Origin: Domibacillus tundrae
GTDB taxonomy: Bacteria > Bacillota > Bacilli > Bacillales > Domibacillaceae
Direction: 5' to 3'
Length of the DNA: 64,000 bases
Assembly (NCBI RefSeq): GCF_000970675.1
Contig: NZ_LAJA01000001.1
Coordinates: forward strand, 806,001 to 870,000
Below, piece by piece: positions 36,787 through 44,373 of this stretch (position 1 is the stretch's first letter; every line of letters begins with the position of its first letter). Position numbers and translations under genes: made by a program. Under the pieces are notes generated by a model. It made no database searches. It had not been told where the DNA came from and worked only from the letters and a program-made list of their open reading frames with translations.

Positions 36787-37060
36787 TTCTTTCACCTCAT
36801 TTTAAGCTTTTATGAAAAGCGAGTAGTATTCAATCTGCTGGAGAATACAAAAAGGCTTTTTTATCGTCCATTATTCAAGAGAGACCATACATACTTAATA
36901 ATGAAAGGTAAATCAAAGGTCTTTTTGGGAATATACGTTCTCTAAAGTATATAACAGAGCACACCAATAAGAAAAGGGAAACGAATAAAAATTGTCACTC
37001 AAAAAATAAATAATAAACCGCTAATGACTACTAGCCTGACTGAAAACTTACAAATAAAAA
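36787..37060. other. Non-coding interval upstream of the recombinase
   Basis: AT-rich, about 270 bases. It should hold the recombinase promoter. I see no gene, repeat or clear operator. Confidence 0.5.
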
Positions 37061-37090
37061 ACAGTTGATTAAATAACCAACTGTTTTTTT
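37061..37090. terminator. Terminator after the chemotaxis receptor gene
   Basis: ACAGTTG pairs with CAACTGT with A-tract on one side and T-tract on the other, so it works in both directions. Confidence 0.8.
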
Positions 37091-37109
37091 ATTGCATACT
37101 ATAATCAAA

Positions 37110-38795
37110 TTATATTTTAAATTTACCCATAACTTCTTGTAAATTGGCAGCCATTTTAGAAAGCTCATTGGCGGAGGTGGTTATTTCTTCCATAGATGCT
37201 AGCTGCTCTTCTGTGGAAGCAGCCACTCCCTGGGAATGCATAGAAGTTTGCTTGGAAATACTGCTAATTCCTTCAACCGTTGCACTTACTTCTTCAGCTC
37301 CGGCTGACATTTGCTGCGCAGTGGCTGCCATTTCATGAATTTGTGTGCTTATGCTATCCATTGAATGTAGAATTTCGTTAAAGGTTGACTGGGTATTTTC
37401 AACGATTCCAAGCCCTTTTTGGACATCAGCTTTCACTTGGCCAATTGAATCAGTTGAACGGACCATATCTGCTTGTATTTCTTTAATCAGCTGCGAAATC
37501 TGTGTCGATGACTGCTGGGATTGCTCCGCTAGTTTACGGACTTCATCTGCTACCACCGCAAATCCTTTTCCATGTTCTCCAGCCCGAGCCGCCTCAATTG
37601 CTGCATTTAGTGCCAGCAAATTCGTCTGGTCGGCGATAGACGTGATCACCTGCGTGATTTCCCCAATTTCCTGCGACCTGTTATCAAGCAGCTTCATCAC
37701 TTCATCACTTACGTCTACTGACTGGTGAATGGACTCCATTTGCTGAACGGTTTGCTCTACGTATTCGCCACCTTGTTTTGCTTTTTCTGATAGCTGCGCA
37801 CCTGATTCTGCAATAGATGAAGAGTTTTCTGCCATATGCTGAATGCCCTGCGTTACTTCTTCTAATGCTTTTGCACTTTCTTCTACACTTACCGTCTGGC
37901 TTTCGGCCCCATTGGCTACTTCCTGAATGGAAACGGTGATTTGTTCAGTGGCATTGCCTGTTTGCTCTGCACCCGCTGTCAGTTGTTCAGATGATGCTGC
38001 GATTTGTTCTGAGCTTTCGTTTACTTCACGGATGACTTCACGTAAATTCTGCTTCATGACGTTGAACGAATCTGCCATGTCTCCGATTTCATCTTTATTT
38101 TTTACTTGAATATCTGCAAAGGAAAGATCGCCATCCGCAATTTGCTTTGCTGCTTCTGCCACTTTGCCCACCGGTCCGGCGATAATACGGCTAATGTAAA
38201 AAGCAAGTGCCAGCCCAAGTATAATGGCAAGGATGGAGAAGATTAAGATTGTTATTTTTAAATTGGCTGCCTGGTGTGCTGCTTTCTCACTTTCCGTCTT
38301 TAGTACATCCAGACACATTTTTTCTAGCTCACCTGCTTTGGCGGCAAACTCATTTCCGATAGGGGTTCCTCTCTCCGCAAGTAATTTCACATAACCTTCC
38401 GTATTTCCCGCTTTTTTATAAGTGAACACTTGTTCAGCTACTTCAGCATAATCGGAATGAAGTTTGTTTAATTCGTCAAGCAGCTGCTGTGCTTCAGGTG
38501 CAACAAGAACAGATTTCAAATAGGTTTCTTCTTTATCGTAAGCAGCAACGGCTGTTTTGTATATTTCAATATGATCCTCATTGCCTGAAATCAGAAACCC
38601 TCGCACATCTCTCATTTCTTTTGTAACTAAATACTTCAGCTCCTTAGCGCTGGTAACCTTTTTAACTTGTTCACCAATTAAAAAAGAGTATTGGTTGGTG
38701 ATGGATGTGAGCTGGTATAAGCTGATTCCTGCGATCAGAACCAGCAGTGCAAGCACTCCTGCAAATCCACTAAACAATTTTTTGTTTATGCTCAT
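37110..38795 (-). CDS. Methyl-accepting chemotaxis protein (prophage cargo)
   Basis: A 561-residue receptor. A first membrane segment (residues 9-29), a four-helix-bundle-type extracellular sensor (about 30-180), a second membrane segment (about 183-203), HAMP (about 204-256) and a cytosolic signalling hairpin follow in order. The hairpin tip is [20 protein letters not shown]. The signal it senses is unknown. It lies directly behind the integrase and upstream of a same-strand CheW gene, an unusual cargo for a temperate phage. AGGAGGATATAAAA precedes ATG 38795. Confidence 0.9.
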   Translation of the reverse strand: MSINKKLFSGFAGVLALLVLIAGISLYQLTSITNQYSFLIGEQVKKVTSAKELKYLVTKEMRDVRGFLISGNEDHIEIYKTAVAAYDKEETYLKSVLVAPEAQQLLDELNKLHSDYAEVAEQVFTYKKAGNTEGYVKLLAERGTPIGNEFAAKAGELEKMCLDVLKTESEKAAHQAANLKITILIFSILAIILGLALAFYISRIIAGPVGKVAEAAKQIADGDLSFADIQVKNKDEIGDMADSFNVMKQNLREVIREVNESSEQIAASSEQLTAGAEQTGNATEQITVSIQEVANGAESQTVSVEESAKALEEVTQGIQHMAENSSSIAESGAQLSEKAKQGGEYVEQTVQQMESIHQSVDVSDEVMKLLDNRSQEIGEITQVITSIADQTNLLALNAAIEAARAGEHGKGFAVVADEVRKLAEQSQQSSTQISQLIKEIQADMVRSTDSIGQVKADVQKGLGIVENTQSTFNEILHSMDSISTQIHEMAATAQQMSAGAEEVSATVEGISSISKQTSMHSQGVAASTEEQLASMEEITTSANELSKMAANLQEVMGKFKI

Positions 38796-38884
38796 TTTTA
38801 TATCCTCCTGCTTGAATTAAAGATTCATTTTATTTTCAGTTTCATGTTATAGCATTATGGTAAACACCTTTTTAACAAACTAGG

Positions 38885-39343
38885 TTATACATCTAACCTT
38901 TGTAACAGTTCTTCTAAATCTGCAGCATTACTGAGTAAGTTATCAATATCCAAAAGAATTAATAAATCTTCATTTATTATTGAAATCCCTAAAACAAATG
39001 AGAGGTCTATGTCATGAAAATCAGGCTTTTGAATTGTAGCTGAGGAAATATCGACTACATCATTTGCTATATCGACGATTAATCCGATTACTCGATCATG
39101 TATTTTTATGGTTATGATTTGGGTATTGCTTGTTTCCTGTAAGTAGTCATATTCCGATAAAAAATAACGTAAATCCATGACAGGGACAACTTCTCCTCGT
39201 AGATCCGCAACTCCCTTCATATACGGCGGCAAATTCGGTAAAATCGTAATACGATCCATTCTGTCAATAGAGAAGACTCGTTGAATGTCCATACCAAATT
39301 GTGCATTCCCCACGTTAAAAATAATTGCTTTAAAATCTTTCAT
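38885..39343 (-). CDS. CheW-like chemotaxis coupling protein (prophage cargo)
   Basis: A 152-residue single CheW domain. Conserved segments are FNVGNAQFGMDIQRVFSID, ILPNLPPYMKGVADLRGEVVPVMDLRYFL and VIGLIVDIANDVVDI. CheW links receptors to CheA. It is 89 bases upstream of the receptor gene on the same strand, so the two may be one operon. No cheA, cheR or cheY is near, so they must plug into the host chemotaxis system. AGGAAAAGAGAGA stands before ATG 39343. Confidence 0.88.
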   Translation of the reverse strand: MKDFKAIIFNVGNAQFGMDIQRVFSIDRMDRITILPNLPPYMKGVADLRGEVVPVMDLRYFLSEYDYLQETSNTQIITIKIHDRVIGLIVDIANDVVDISSATIQKPDFHDIDLSFVLGISIINEDLLILLDIDNLLSNAADLEELLQRLDV

Positions 39344-39653
39344 TGATTCTCTCTTTTCCTTTATAAATTGAAAAACTGCATACTCCGATAAGGAATATCC
39401 AGCTTAAAACTGTCATAGTTTTTTTAAACCTTAGACCCTCTGGCTTTGCGTCATCACCTTTCAATGATTTTACCCTTATCAATACTTTGAAATTGTCCGA
39501 GTAAAACTTGAGAATATCTATGTTGAAAGAAATCTCACTTTCAAACAAAAGATAAGTCTTTATAAGTCTAAATACCCTTAAATATTTAATTGAATAGCAC
39601 TAAAGGATTATATACCTACATTTCTTTGGAAGCAATATTTGTCTCTATTTTTA

Positions 39654-39670
39654 TGTCGAAAAATGTCGGA
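39654..39670 (+). promoter_or_regulatory. Tandem TGTCG boxes, Spo0A-box-like
   Basis: TGTCGAA (39654-39660) and TGTCGGA (39664-39670) are exactly 10 bp apart. The first is an exact match to the Spo0A box core TGTCGAA. Paired boxes at the same spacing occur at 43320 and 46520. Confidence 0.5.
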
Positions 39671-39839
39671 TATTTGAAAGTTATGTGTATTTTATTCCAT
39701 TAACTAAATTTTTAATGTAAGAACCTAAGTTCACGGTTACTTTCTTGTATGTTGTGAAAACAGGGAGGGGATTGCGAGATATTAGTCAACAGTACGTCCC
39801 AATTATGTATTATCAATTTTTGTGTCGGTTTGAAATAAA

Positions 39840-39919
39840 GTTAAACTGTTTATAAAAAAGTCGCACCGTTTTGAAAAAAGTTAAATCGTTCATAAAAAAG
39901 ATGTACCGTTTTATTGTAC
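39840..39919. repeat. Two imperfect 40-bp tandem repeats
   Basis: Units 39840-39879 and 39880-39919 agree at 28 of 40 positions. Shared blocks are GTTAAA, ATAAAAAAG and ACCGTTTT. A partial third copy may precede them. They lie about 105 bases before the gene at 40025 and could be a regulator binding array. Confidence 0.6.
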
Positions 39920-40024
39920 AGTAGGAACGAACTGTTGATTAGCTTCGGTTTGTCGCACTAACGAATGGTTTGAGTATGGGGCTACGTTGAAATAAAAGAA
40001 AAATCGTTTTAAAGGAGACAAATA

Positions 40025-40591
40025 ATGTTTGAAATCAAAACCTTTTTAGAAAAGCATTCATATGACATTGCAGATTTAAGTCTTTTTACAAGAGAACGGT
40101 ATATAGGATTAGAGGAGTCATCCAAGTTTAAGGATTATTTTGCTTATCGAAAATTTAGTCCTGAGTATATCCAAATGGTTGTGACAATCAAGTATCAAAA
40201 TAAAACAGTTATCGGGATCGATGGACCAGATGGTTTGAGTTTATGGGAACAAACGTATTTTACAGCGATTGAGCAATATCTGAAAAACCGTCAGGCTGAA
40301 ACTATGTATGGCATTGACCCTGTTACATTAAAATGGACTTCATTAGGAAATGGTTCGTTACACTTTATTCTTGTCGGTGAATGGGATGAATACATTTTTG
40401 CGGAGGCTGTGCTTCCTGAAAAAGAGTTTTTAGAAGCGATGTTAAATGAAGCAGAACATTTTTGGCAAGTGCTGCTTGAGTACAAAGTGTTTGAGGGAGA
40501 AAACAAACGAAAAGACTCTCCAAAGGATTATCCAGCCCAAATGATTAAAGAAATAAAAGAATTGAGAGAAAAAGTAAAACTCCTAAAGTAA
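40025..40591 (+). CDS. Hypothetical protein, prophage cargo
   Basis: A 188-residue soluble protein that I do not recognise. It begins FEIKTFLEKHSYDIADL, has a WTSLGNGSLHFILVGEWDEYIFAE beta-rich centre, and ends in a charged helical tail (IKEIKELREKVKLLK). AAAGGAGACAAATA precedes ATG 40025. It is the only plus-strand gene in the stretch from the integrase to 46.6 kb and has its own terminator. Its regulatory region is unusually long and repeat-rich. Confidence 0.7.
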   Translation: MFEIKTFLEKHSYDIADLSLFTRERYIGLEESSKFKDYFAYRKFSPEYIQMVVTIKYQNKTVIGIDGPDGLSLWEQTYFTAIEQYLKNRQAETMYGIDPVTLKWTSLGNGSLHFILVGEWDEYIFAEAVLPEKEFLEAMLNEAEHFWQVLLEYKVFEGENKRKDSPKDYPAQMIKEIKELREKVKLLK

Positions 40592-40694
40592 GTTGGGAAA
40601 TTTCTTTACTCAACAGTTTCGGTCTACTGTGCATTATTCTCTGTTTTAAATGATCAAACTTTTTTATAAAAACTGAACGCTGATTTGCTGGGGA

Positions 40695-40736
40695 AGAATC
40701 CATTTGATCGATTTTTTTCAAAATGGATTCTTTTTG
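40695..40736 (+). terminator. Terminator after the gene at 40025
   Basis: A perfect 11-bp stem (AGAATCCATTT / AAATGGATTCT) followed by TTTTT. The rest of the 400-base gap to the nuclease gene shows nothing else I can support. Confidence 0.82.
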
Positions 40737-40937
40737 TGTCCCATAGAATAAGGAGTTACAGGGTATTTTTGATCAAACTTTCTTTTAGAGCTCCATTTTG
40801 CATGTAAATAACCAAGCTTTTATCAACATCTTTCTTTAACAGAGACAGCCATGCTAATAAGATTCGCACCATGGCGCATGAAAAAACGTCTTTTTGGAAG
40901 GATATTTTCAGGGTAGACAAGCATTAAAAAGACCAAA

Positions 40938-40967
40938 GAAAAAACCTGTCTCAAAAAGAGACAGGTT
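40938..40967 (-). terminator. Terminator of the nuclease gene
   Basis: AACCTGTCTC / GAGACAGGTT with a T-run on the minus strand, about 25 bases after the nuclease stop. Confidence 0.85.
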
Positions 40968-40992
40968 GGATGAGAATCGGAGTTTTACTTAA

Positions 40993-41757
40993 TTATCTTT
41001 CGCAAGCCCATCCATCTTTATCGCGGTCGTGTTTCGCTTCATAAGCTGGGTGGCCTTTTTTCACGCCGTCCGGATACTTCTTGCGTAGTTCAGTACAGTT
41101 CTTAAACGATTCTTTCTTAGGTGGCGTAGTCGGTTTAGGTGCCGGTTTTGGAGCCGGAGCAGGCTGTGGCTTCGGAGCTGGCTTAACAGGTGCAGGAGCC
41201 GGTTTAGGCGCACATCCACCGTTTATTGCATTTGTACTCGACCAGATACCAAGCTTTGCTTTCTTCGCCTTTGCTTCGGCTGCTTGCAATTCTTCTAAGT
41301 ATTGTGTATTTGGTGGGAAGATCGCAACCCGGGCAAGCCCTTTTTCGAGCAGCGTTTTATTGAACATTACATCGTTCAGGTAGATGTATGCCAAAATACG
41401 GCCGTATTTGTCGCGTGTCTGAATGCCGAGTTCAAGCTTTACTTCTTTGTTCAAGAGGCTTTTCTTCGTGAAATCAGAAGCTTCTGGACCAAATAGCTGT
41501 ACACATTTCTTAGGATCTTTCGTTTCCGGCGTATCGATCAGAATAAGACGGATTGTTTCTTTTTTTCCTTTATAGGTGACTTTAATCGTGTCGCCATCGA
41601 CGACTTCATTTACTTTTACTTTTGTAGCTGTTTTCGGCGCGGCCGCTTCAACTGTTTGAAGGGGTTGATCTGCAGCAAACGGTGCAAAAGAGCCAGCGAC
41701 TAATGACAAAGAGAGAAGAGAGGCAGCAAGCGGTTTGAATAATTTGGATTTGAACAT
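40993..41757 (-). CDS. Secreted thermonuclease-like protein with Excalibur domain
   Basis: A 254-residue exported nuclease. A signal peptide (residues about 1-35) precedes a staphylococcal-nuclease (SNc) domain (about 45-170), with VVDGDTIKVTYKGKKETIRLILIDTPET, the catalytic KYGRILAYIYL and ARVAIFPPN. A Pro/Ala/Lys linker (about 180-215) leads to an Excalibur calcium-binding domain ending DRDKDGWACER. It should degrade extracellular DNA or RNA. AGGAGC-type sequence precedes ATG 41757. Similar nucleases occur on Bacillus chromosomes; here it is inside the prophage. Confidence 0.9.
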   Translation of the reverse strand: MFKSKLFKPLAASLLSLSLVAGSFAPFAADQPLQTVEAAAPKTATKVKVNEVVDGDTIKVTYKGKKETIRLILIDTPETKDPKKCVQLFGPEASDFTKKSLLNKEVKLELGIQTRDKYGRILAYIYLNDVMFNKTLLEKGLARVAIFPPNTQYLEELQAAEAKAKKAKLGIWSSTNAINGGCAPKPAPAPVKPAPKPQPAPAPKPAPKPTTPPKKESFKNCTELRKKYPDGVKKGHPAYEAKHDRDKDGWACER

Positions 41758-41855
41758 GTTTTTTGCTCCTTAAAATAAATTTTTTATAACATCTGTGCCA
41801 GTTGCTAATACCCCTTAGAGAAAGCGGGGAGCGGCAGATCTATTTCACAGTTTCT

Positions 41856-43139
41856 TTAAACTGACAAATCTAAATGTTCCACTGCTGGAAGGAAAATAGT
41901 AAAGCATGTGCCATTACCTAGTTCACTATCAACATTTATTTCACCACCCAGGGATTTAACGACGCTATAGACAACCATTGTTCCAAGCCCAGTGCCTATA
42001 TCTTTGGTTGTGAAAAAGGGGTTTCCTAAACGTTCAAGCTGCTCCTCATTCATTCCGATCCCTGTATCTGCTATAGTGATCATGGCATCATCCCCAGATC
42101 GCTTCAGCCCTATTTTTAGCTTTCCTCCCTGGGGCATTGCTTCAATCCCATTTTTCACGACATTTATAAGGCACTGATGAACCTTTTCCTTTTCACCGAC
42201 AATATAAATATTTTCTTCCAAACTCACTTCAATTTCTACATTATTCATCATAGCGTAAGGCATAGTAAAATTTTTGATATTAGTTAATTTTTTATGTATG
42301 TCCAATATCCTTATGTTCTCTAATGAAGGTTTTGCAAAGGTAAGATAATCCGTAATGATCGTCTCTGCGTTCTCCAAAGCCTCCAGTGCGGTTTCAACAT
42401 ATCCATTTTTATCTTGATCTGTAAGACCCGGCTCACGTAATAATTGAAGAAATCCTTTTGTAACCGTCAAGGGGTTTCTTACTTCATGAGAAATGCTTGC
42501 TGCTAATGCACTGACTGTTTTTAACTTTTCAAGCTTGTTAATTTCTTTAGATAGAGCGGCATCACTTCTTGATTTTTCGTTAAAGAACACAAAAAGTATA
42601 ATCCCAATAGTTTGAATTGTTAGGGAACCAATAAAAAATCCGATGGAGTCTAGGGTAGTTTTTTCTGTCATAAATAAAAAGAGAAGTATTGTCCTAGAAA
42701 TTACTCCAAAGAAAGAAGCTAATAGGGCAAGATATAATTTCTTTCTAATATCAATGGTCCTGTTAAACACAGGGATGACAGACCATAATGAAATCGTTAA
42801 CAAAAAATATACAGTTAAAATTACAATAAAATCATCCACACCTAAATAAAAGCGATAGGACAACAGAATAAATGCTGAAAAAACAGCGACTCTACGTCCT
42901 CCATATAGGGCTCCAACAATAAAAGGAATTTGTCGCAAATCAGCGATATAACCATTAGGGGTGTGAATGGGGAATGTCATACATAGAACGATGGAAATCC
43001 CAGAAATAAGGGCAATGATAATTTCATTCATTAATCTATTCGTTTTTATTTCAAAAAATTTAAAATAAAGAGAGAAGAAGAAATAAACTAAAAAAATGTT
43101 GAACAAAAAGGAATGAATGTTATTAAAAAAGGTATTCAA
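41856..43139 (-). CDS. KinB-like membrane sensor histidine kinase
   Basis: A 427-residue kinase. Residues 1-190 form a multi-pass sensor of the 5TM-LYT type (ITFPIHTPNGYIADLRQIPFIV-like segment with DLRQIPFIVGALYGG). The dimerization helix has the phospho-acceptor His218 in SISHEVRNPLTVTKGFLQLL. The ATPase domain shows NVVKNGIEAMPQGG, DTGIGMNEEQLERLG and GTGLG. Layout, length and H-box resemble B. subtilis KinB, a sporulation phosphorelay kinase. No response regulator gene is adjacent, so it may feed a host regulator such as Spo0F. Its promoter carries Spo0A-like boxes. Confidence 0.82.
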   Translation of the reverse strand: MNTFFNNIHSFLFNIFLVYFFFSLYFKFFEIKTNRLMNEIIIALISGISIVLCMTFPIHTPNGYIADLRQIPFIVGALYGGRRVAVFSAFILLSYRFYLGVDDFIVILTVYFLLTISLWSVIPVFNRTIDIRKKLYLALLASFFGVISRTILLFLFMTEKTTLDSIGFFIGSLTIQTIGIILFVFFNEKSRSDAALSKEINKLEKLKTVSALAASISHEVRNPLTVTKGFLQLLREPGLTDQDKNGYVETALEALENAETIITDYLTFAKPSLENIRILDIHKKLTNIKNFTMPYAMMNNVEIEVSLEENIYIVGEKEKVHQCLINVVKNGIEAMPQGGKLKIGLKRSGDDAMITIADTGIGMNEEQLERLGNPFFTTKDIGTGLGTMVVYSVVKSLGGEINVDSELGNGTCFTIFLPAVEHLDLSV

Positions 43140-43276
43140 TATCTTAGCTCCATTCTGATAGTCAATTCATATTACTTTTAAAACTTCTGCACCAGCTCAC
43201 GACTTTGCTAGAAATAGATATACTTTTGGAAAACTTCCAATTTTAATATGTTTAAATTATGTAAGATATTCACTTG

Positions 43277-43336
43277 TTTCTATTTTCCTATAAAACGAGG
43301 GGAAATTATACCATTTTCCGCCGACAAATTCCGACA
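43277..43336 (-). promoter_or_regulatory. Shared cargo promoter module, copy 1 (kinase gene)
   Basis: On the minus strand: TGTCGGA (43336-43330), TGTCGGC (43326-43320), GGAAAATGG, TATAAT as -10 (43310-43305), then TAGGAAAATAGAAA (43290-43277). The same elements recur at identical offsets at 46477-46536. The TGTCG pair is 10 bp apart, like tandem Spo0A boxes, and sits where an activator contacts the -35 region. Confidence 0.65.
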
Positions 43337-43345
43337 TAAATCGAG

Positions 43346-43828
43346 TTAGCTGTATTGAACAACTGCTTTTTGAATGATCCATCGGCGCAGACGTTCCAAA
43401 GCAAAATCATATTCCACGTTAAAAACTTCGCTTATTACCCTTGCTGCAGCATATTCAGTGTCCGGTAGATTTAAGTCCGGAAGCATGAAAGTAGGGACAC
43501 AAAAATGATAGGCAAAAGCTTGGGCCTGCCATTCTTGCAGCTGAACGAAAGGGAAGGGCAGCTCTGTTTGATTGCCTGTGTGGCGTAGCAAGTGGCAAAC
43601 TTCATGAGCGAACTCCTGCCATTGTTCAGCTCTCGATACGTTTTCATTAATCAGAATCATCATAATGCCGCCGACCTCTGCACACTTGCTTTTCTTATGA
43701 CTATATCCCACCTCTATATTGAGTCTCCTAGCAATTAGCTCTATATCTAGCTGCTCTGGAGAAGTAATCGGAATTTTTGTGTATAAATTCTCAATAAAGT
43801 CTTCAAGATGGGATTTCACGTAGGTCAT
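43346..43828 (-). CDS. ImmA/IrrE family metallopeptidase
   Basis: A 160-residue COG2856 protein with the zinc protease motif HEVCH (His75, Glu76, His79) in EQWQEFAHEVCHLLRH. Downstream lies a typical QAFAYHFCVPTFML segment. In ICEBs1 and phage phi105, ImmA cleaves the ImmR-type repressor to induce the element. Here it is 7.4 kb away from the XRE repressor, separated by the helicase and HD-Hsp90 genes, so it may act on a different target. The start at 43828 overlaps no other gene. Confidence 0.85.
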   Translation of the reverse strand: MTYVKSHLEDFIENLYTKIPITSPEQLDIELIARRLNIEVGYSHKKSKCAEVGGIMMILINENVSRAEQWQEFAHEVCHLLRHTGNQTELPFPFVQLQEWQAQAFAYHFCVPTFMLPDLNLPDTEYAAARVISEVFNVEYDFALERLRRWIIQKAVVQYS

Positions 43829-44000
43829 AAGGGACGCCTCTTTTCCAATTTACAATTATGGGAATGTATGTTTGGTAAGAGTATACAATAAAACTCTACC
43901 AAATAAAAGGCAGAGTTTCTAAAAAGCATAAAATTAATGTAAGTGGGGGATGGACAAAGGACAAATAAATCTCGGTAGAAACCGTGTGTCCCTTCAGGGT

Positions 44001-44027
44001 AAAAAGAAAAGCCCATTAAAGGGCTTT
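44001..44027 (-). terminator. Terminator of the helicase operon
   Basis: AAAGCCC / GGGCTTT read on the minus strand followed by TTCTTTTT, overlapping the stop of the small gene. Confidence 0.78.
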
Positions 44028-44370
44028 ACGCGATATTTAAAGAAAGGTTTTTTCCGAAAAGTAAAGACTCAATTGTTTTGCCTTTTATTTCATTGTATTC
44101 TTCACGAGAAAAAAGTAAAGCTGGTTGTTCTCTCTTGTTAAACTGAATTGTCCAAACATCCAAGAAGTCCTTTTTATAAGCTAACTTTTCTTCGGTAATG
44201 GTTAAACCATCTGCATAATCTGTTGTAACCGTAAAGATTTTATAATCGTCTTTACGAAGATATTCAACTTTTAGAATTTTCCCACCGTTTTTTATGTTTC
44301 TTTCGATAACCTGATAATGATCGGTGCCTTTAAAATCCGAGGGTATGATCTCGTTTGTGTTCATTTTCAT
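44026..44370 (-). CDS. Hypothetical protein, partner of the DEAH helicase
   Basis: A 114-residue soluble protein, not recognised. Segments are SDFKGTDHYQVIERNIKNGG, DDYKIFTVTTDYADGLTI and DVWTIQFNKREQPALLF. It begins 3 bases after the helicase stop, so the two are translated from one message. The fixed association suggests an accessory subunit or a toxin/antitoxin-like partner, but the sequence does not say which. Confidence 0.65.
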   Translation of the reverse strand: MKMNTNEIIPSDFKGTDHYQVIERNIKNGGKILKVEYLRKDDYKIFTVTTDYADGLTITEEKLAYKKDFLDVWTIQFNKREQPALLFSREEYNEIKGKTIESLLFGKNLSLNIA

Positions 44371-44373
44371 TTT

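Larger units (their letters stand above)
39344..40024. other. 681-bp AT-rich intergenic region with repeats and TGTCG boxes
   Basis: No convincing gene. It holds a tandem TGTCG pair (39654-39670), two more single TGTCG sites (near 39824 and 39949) and a 40-bp tandem repeat (39840-39919). It must contain the divergent promoters for cheW and for the gene at 40025. Confidence 0.6.

Noticed and set aside
39330-39548. A 72-residue minus-strand frame overlapping the start of cheW
   Set aside because: No ribosome site at the start, and the composition is like the AT-rich intergenic DNA. The only protein-like part is a 20-residue hydrophobic stretch.
43825-44016. A 63-residue frame between immA and the helicase operon
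   Set aside because: No ribosome site, overlaps the terminator region and has no family pattern.
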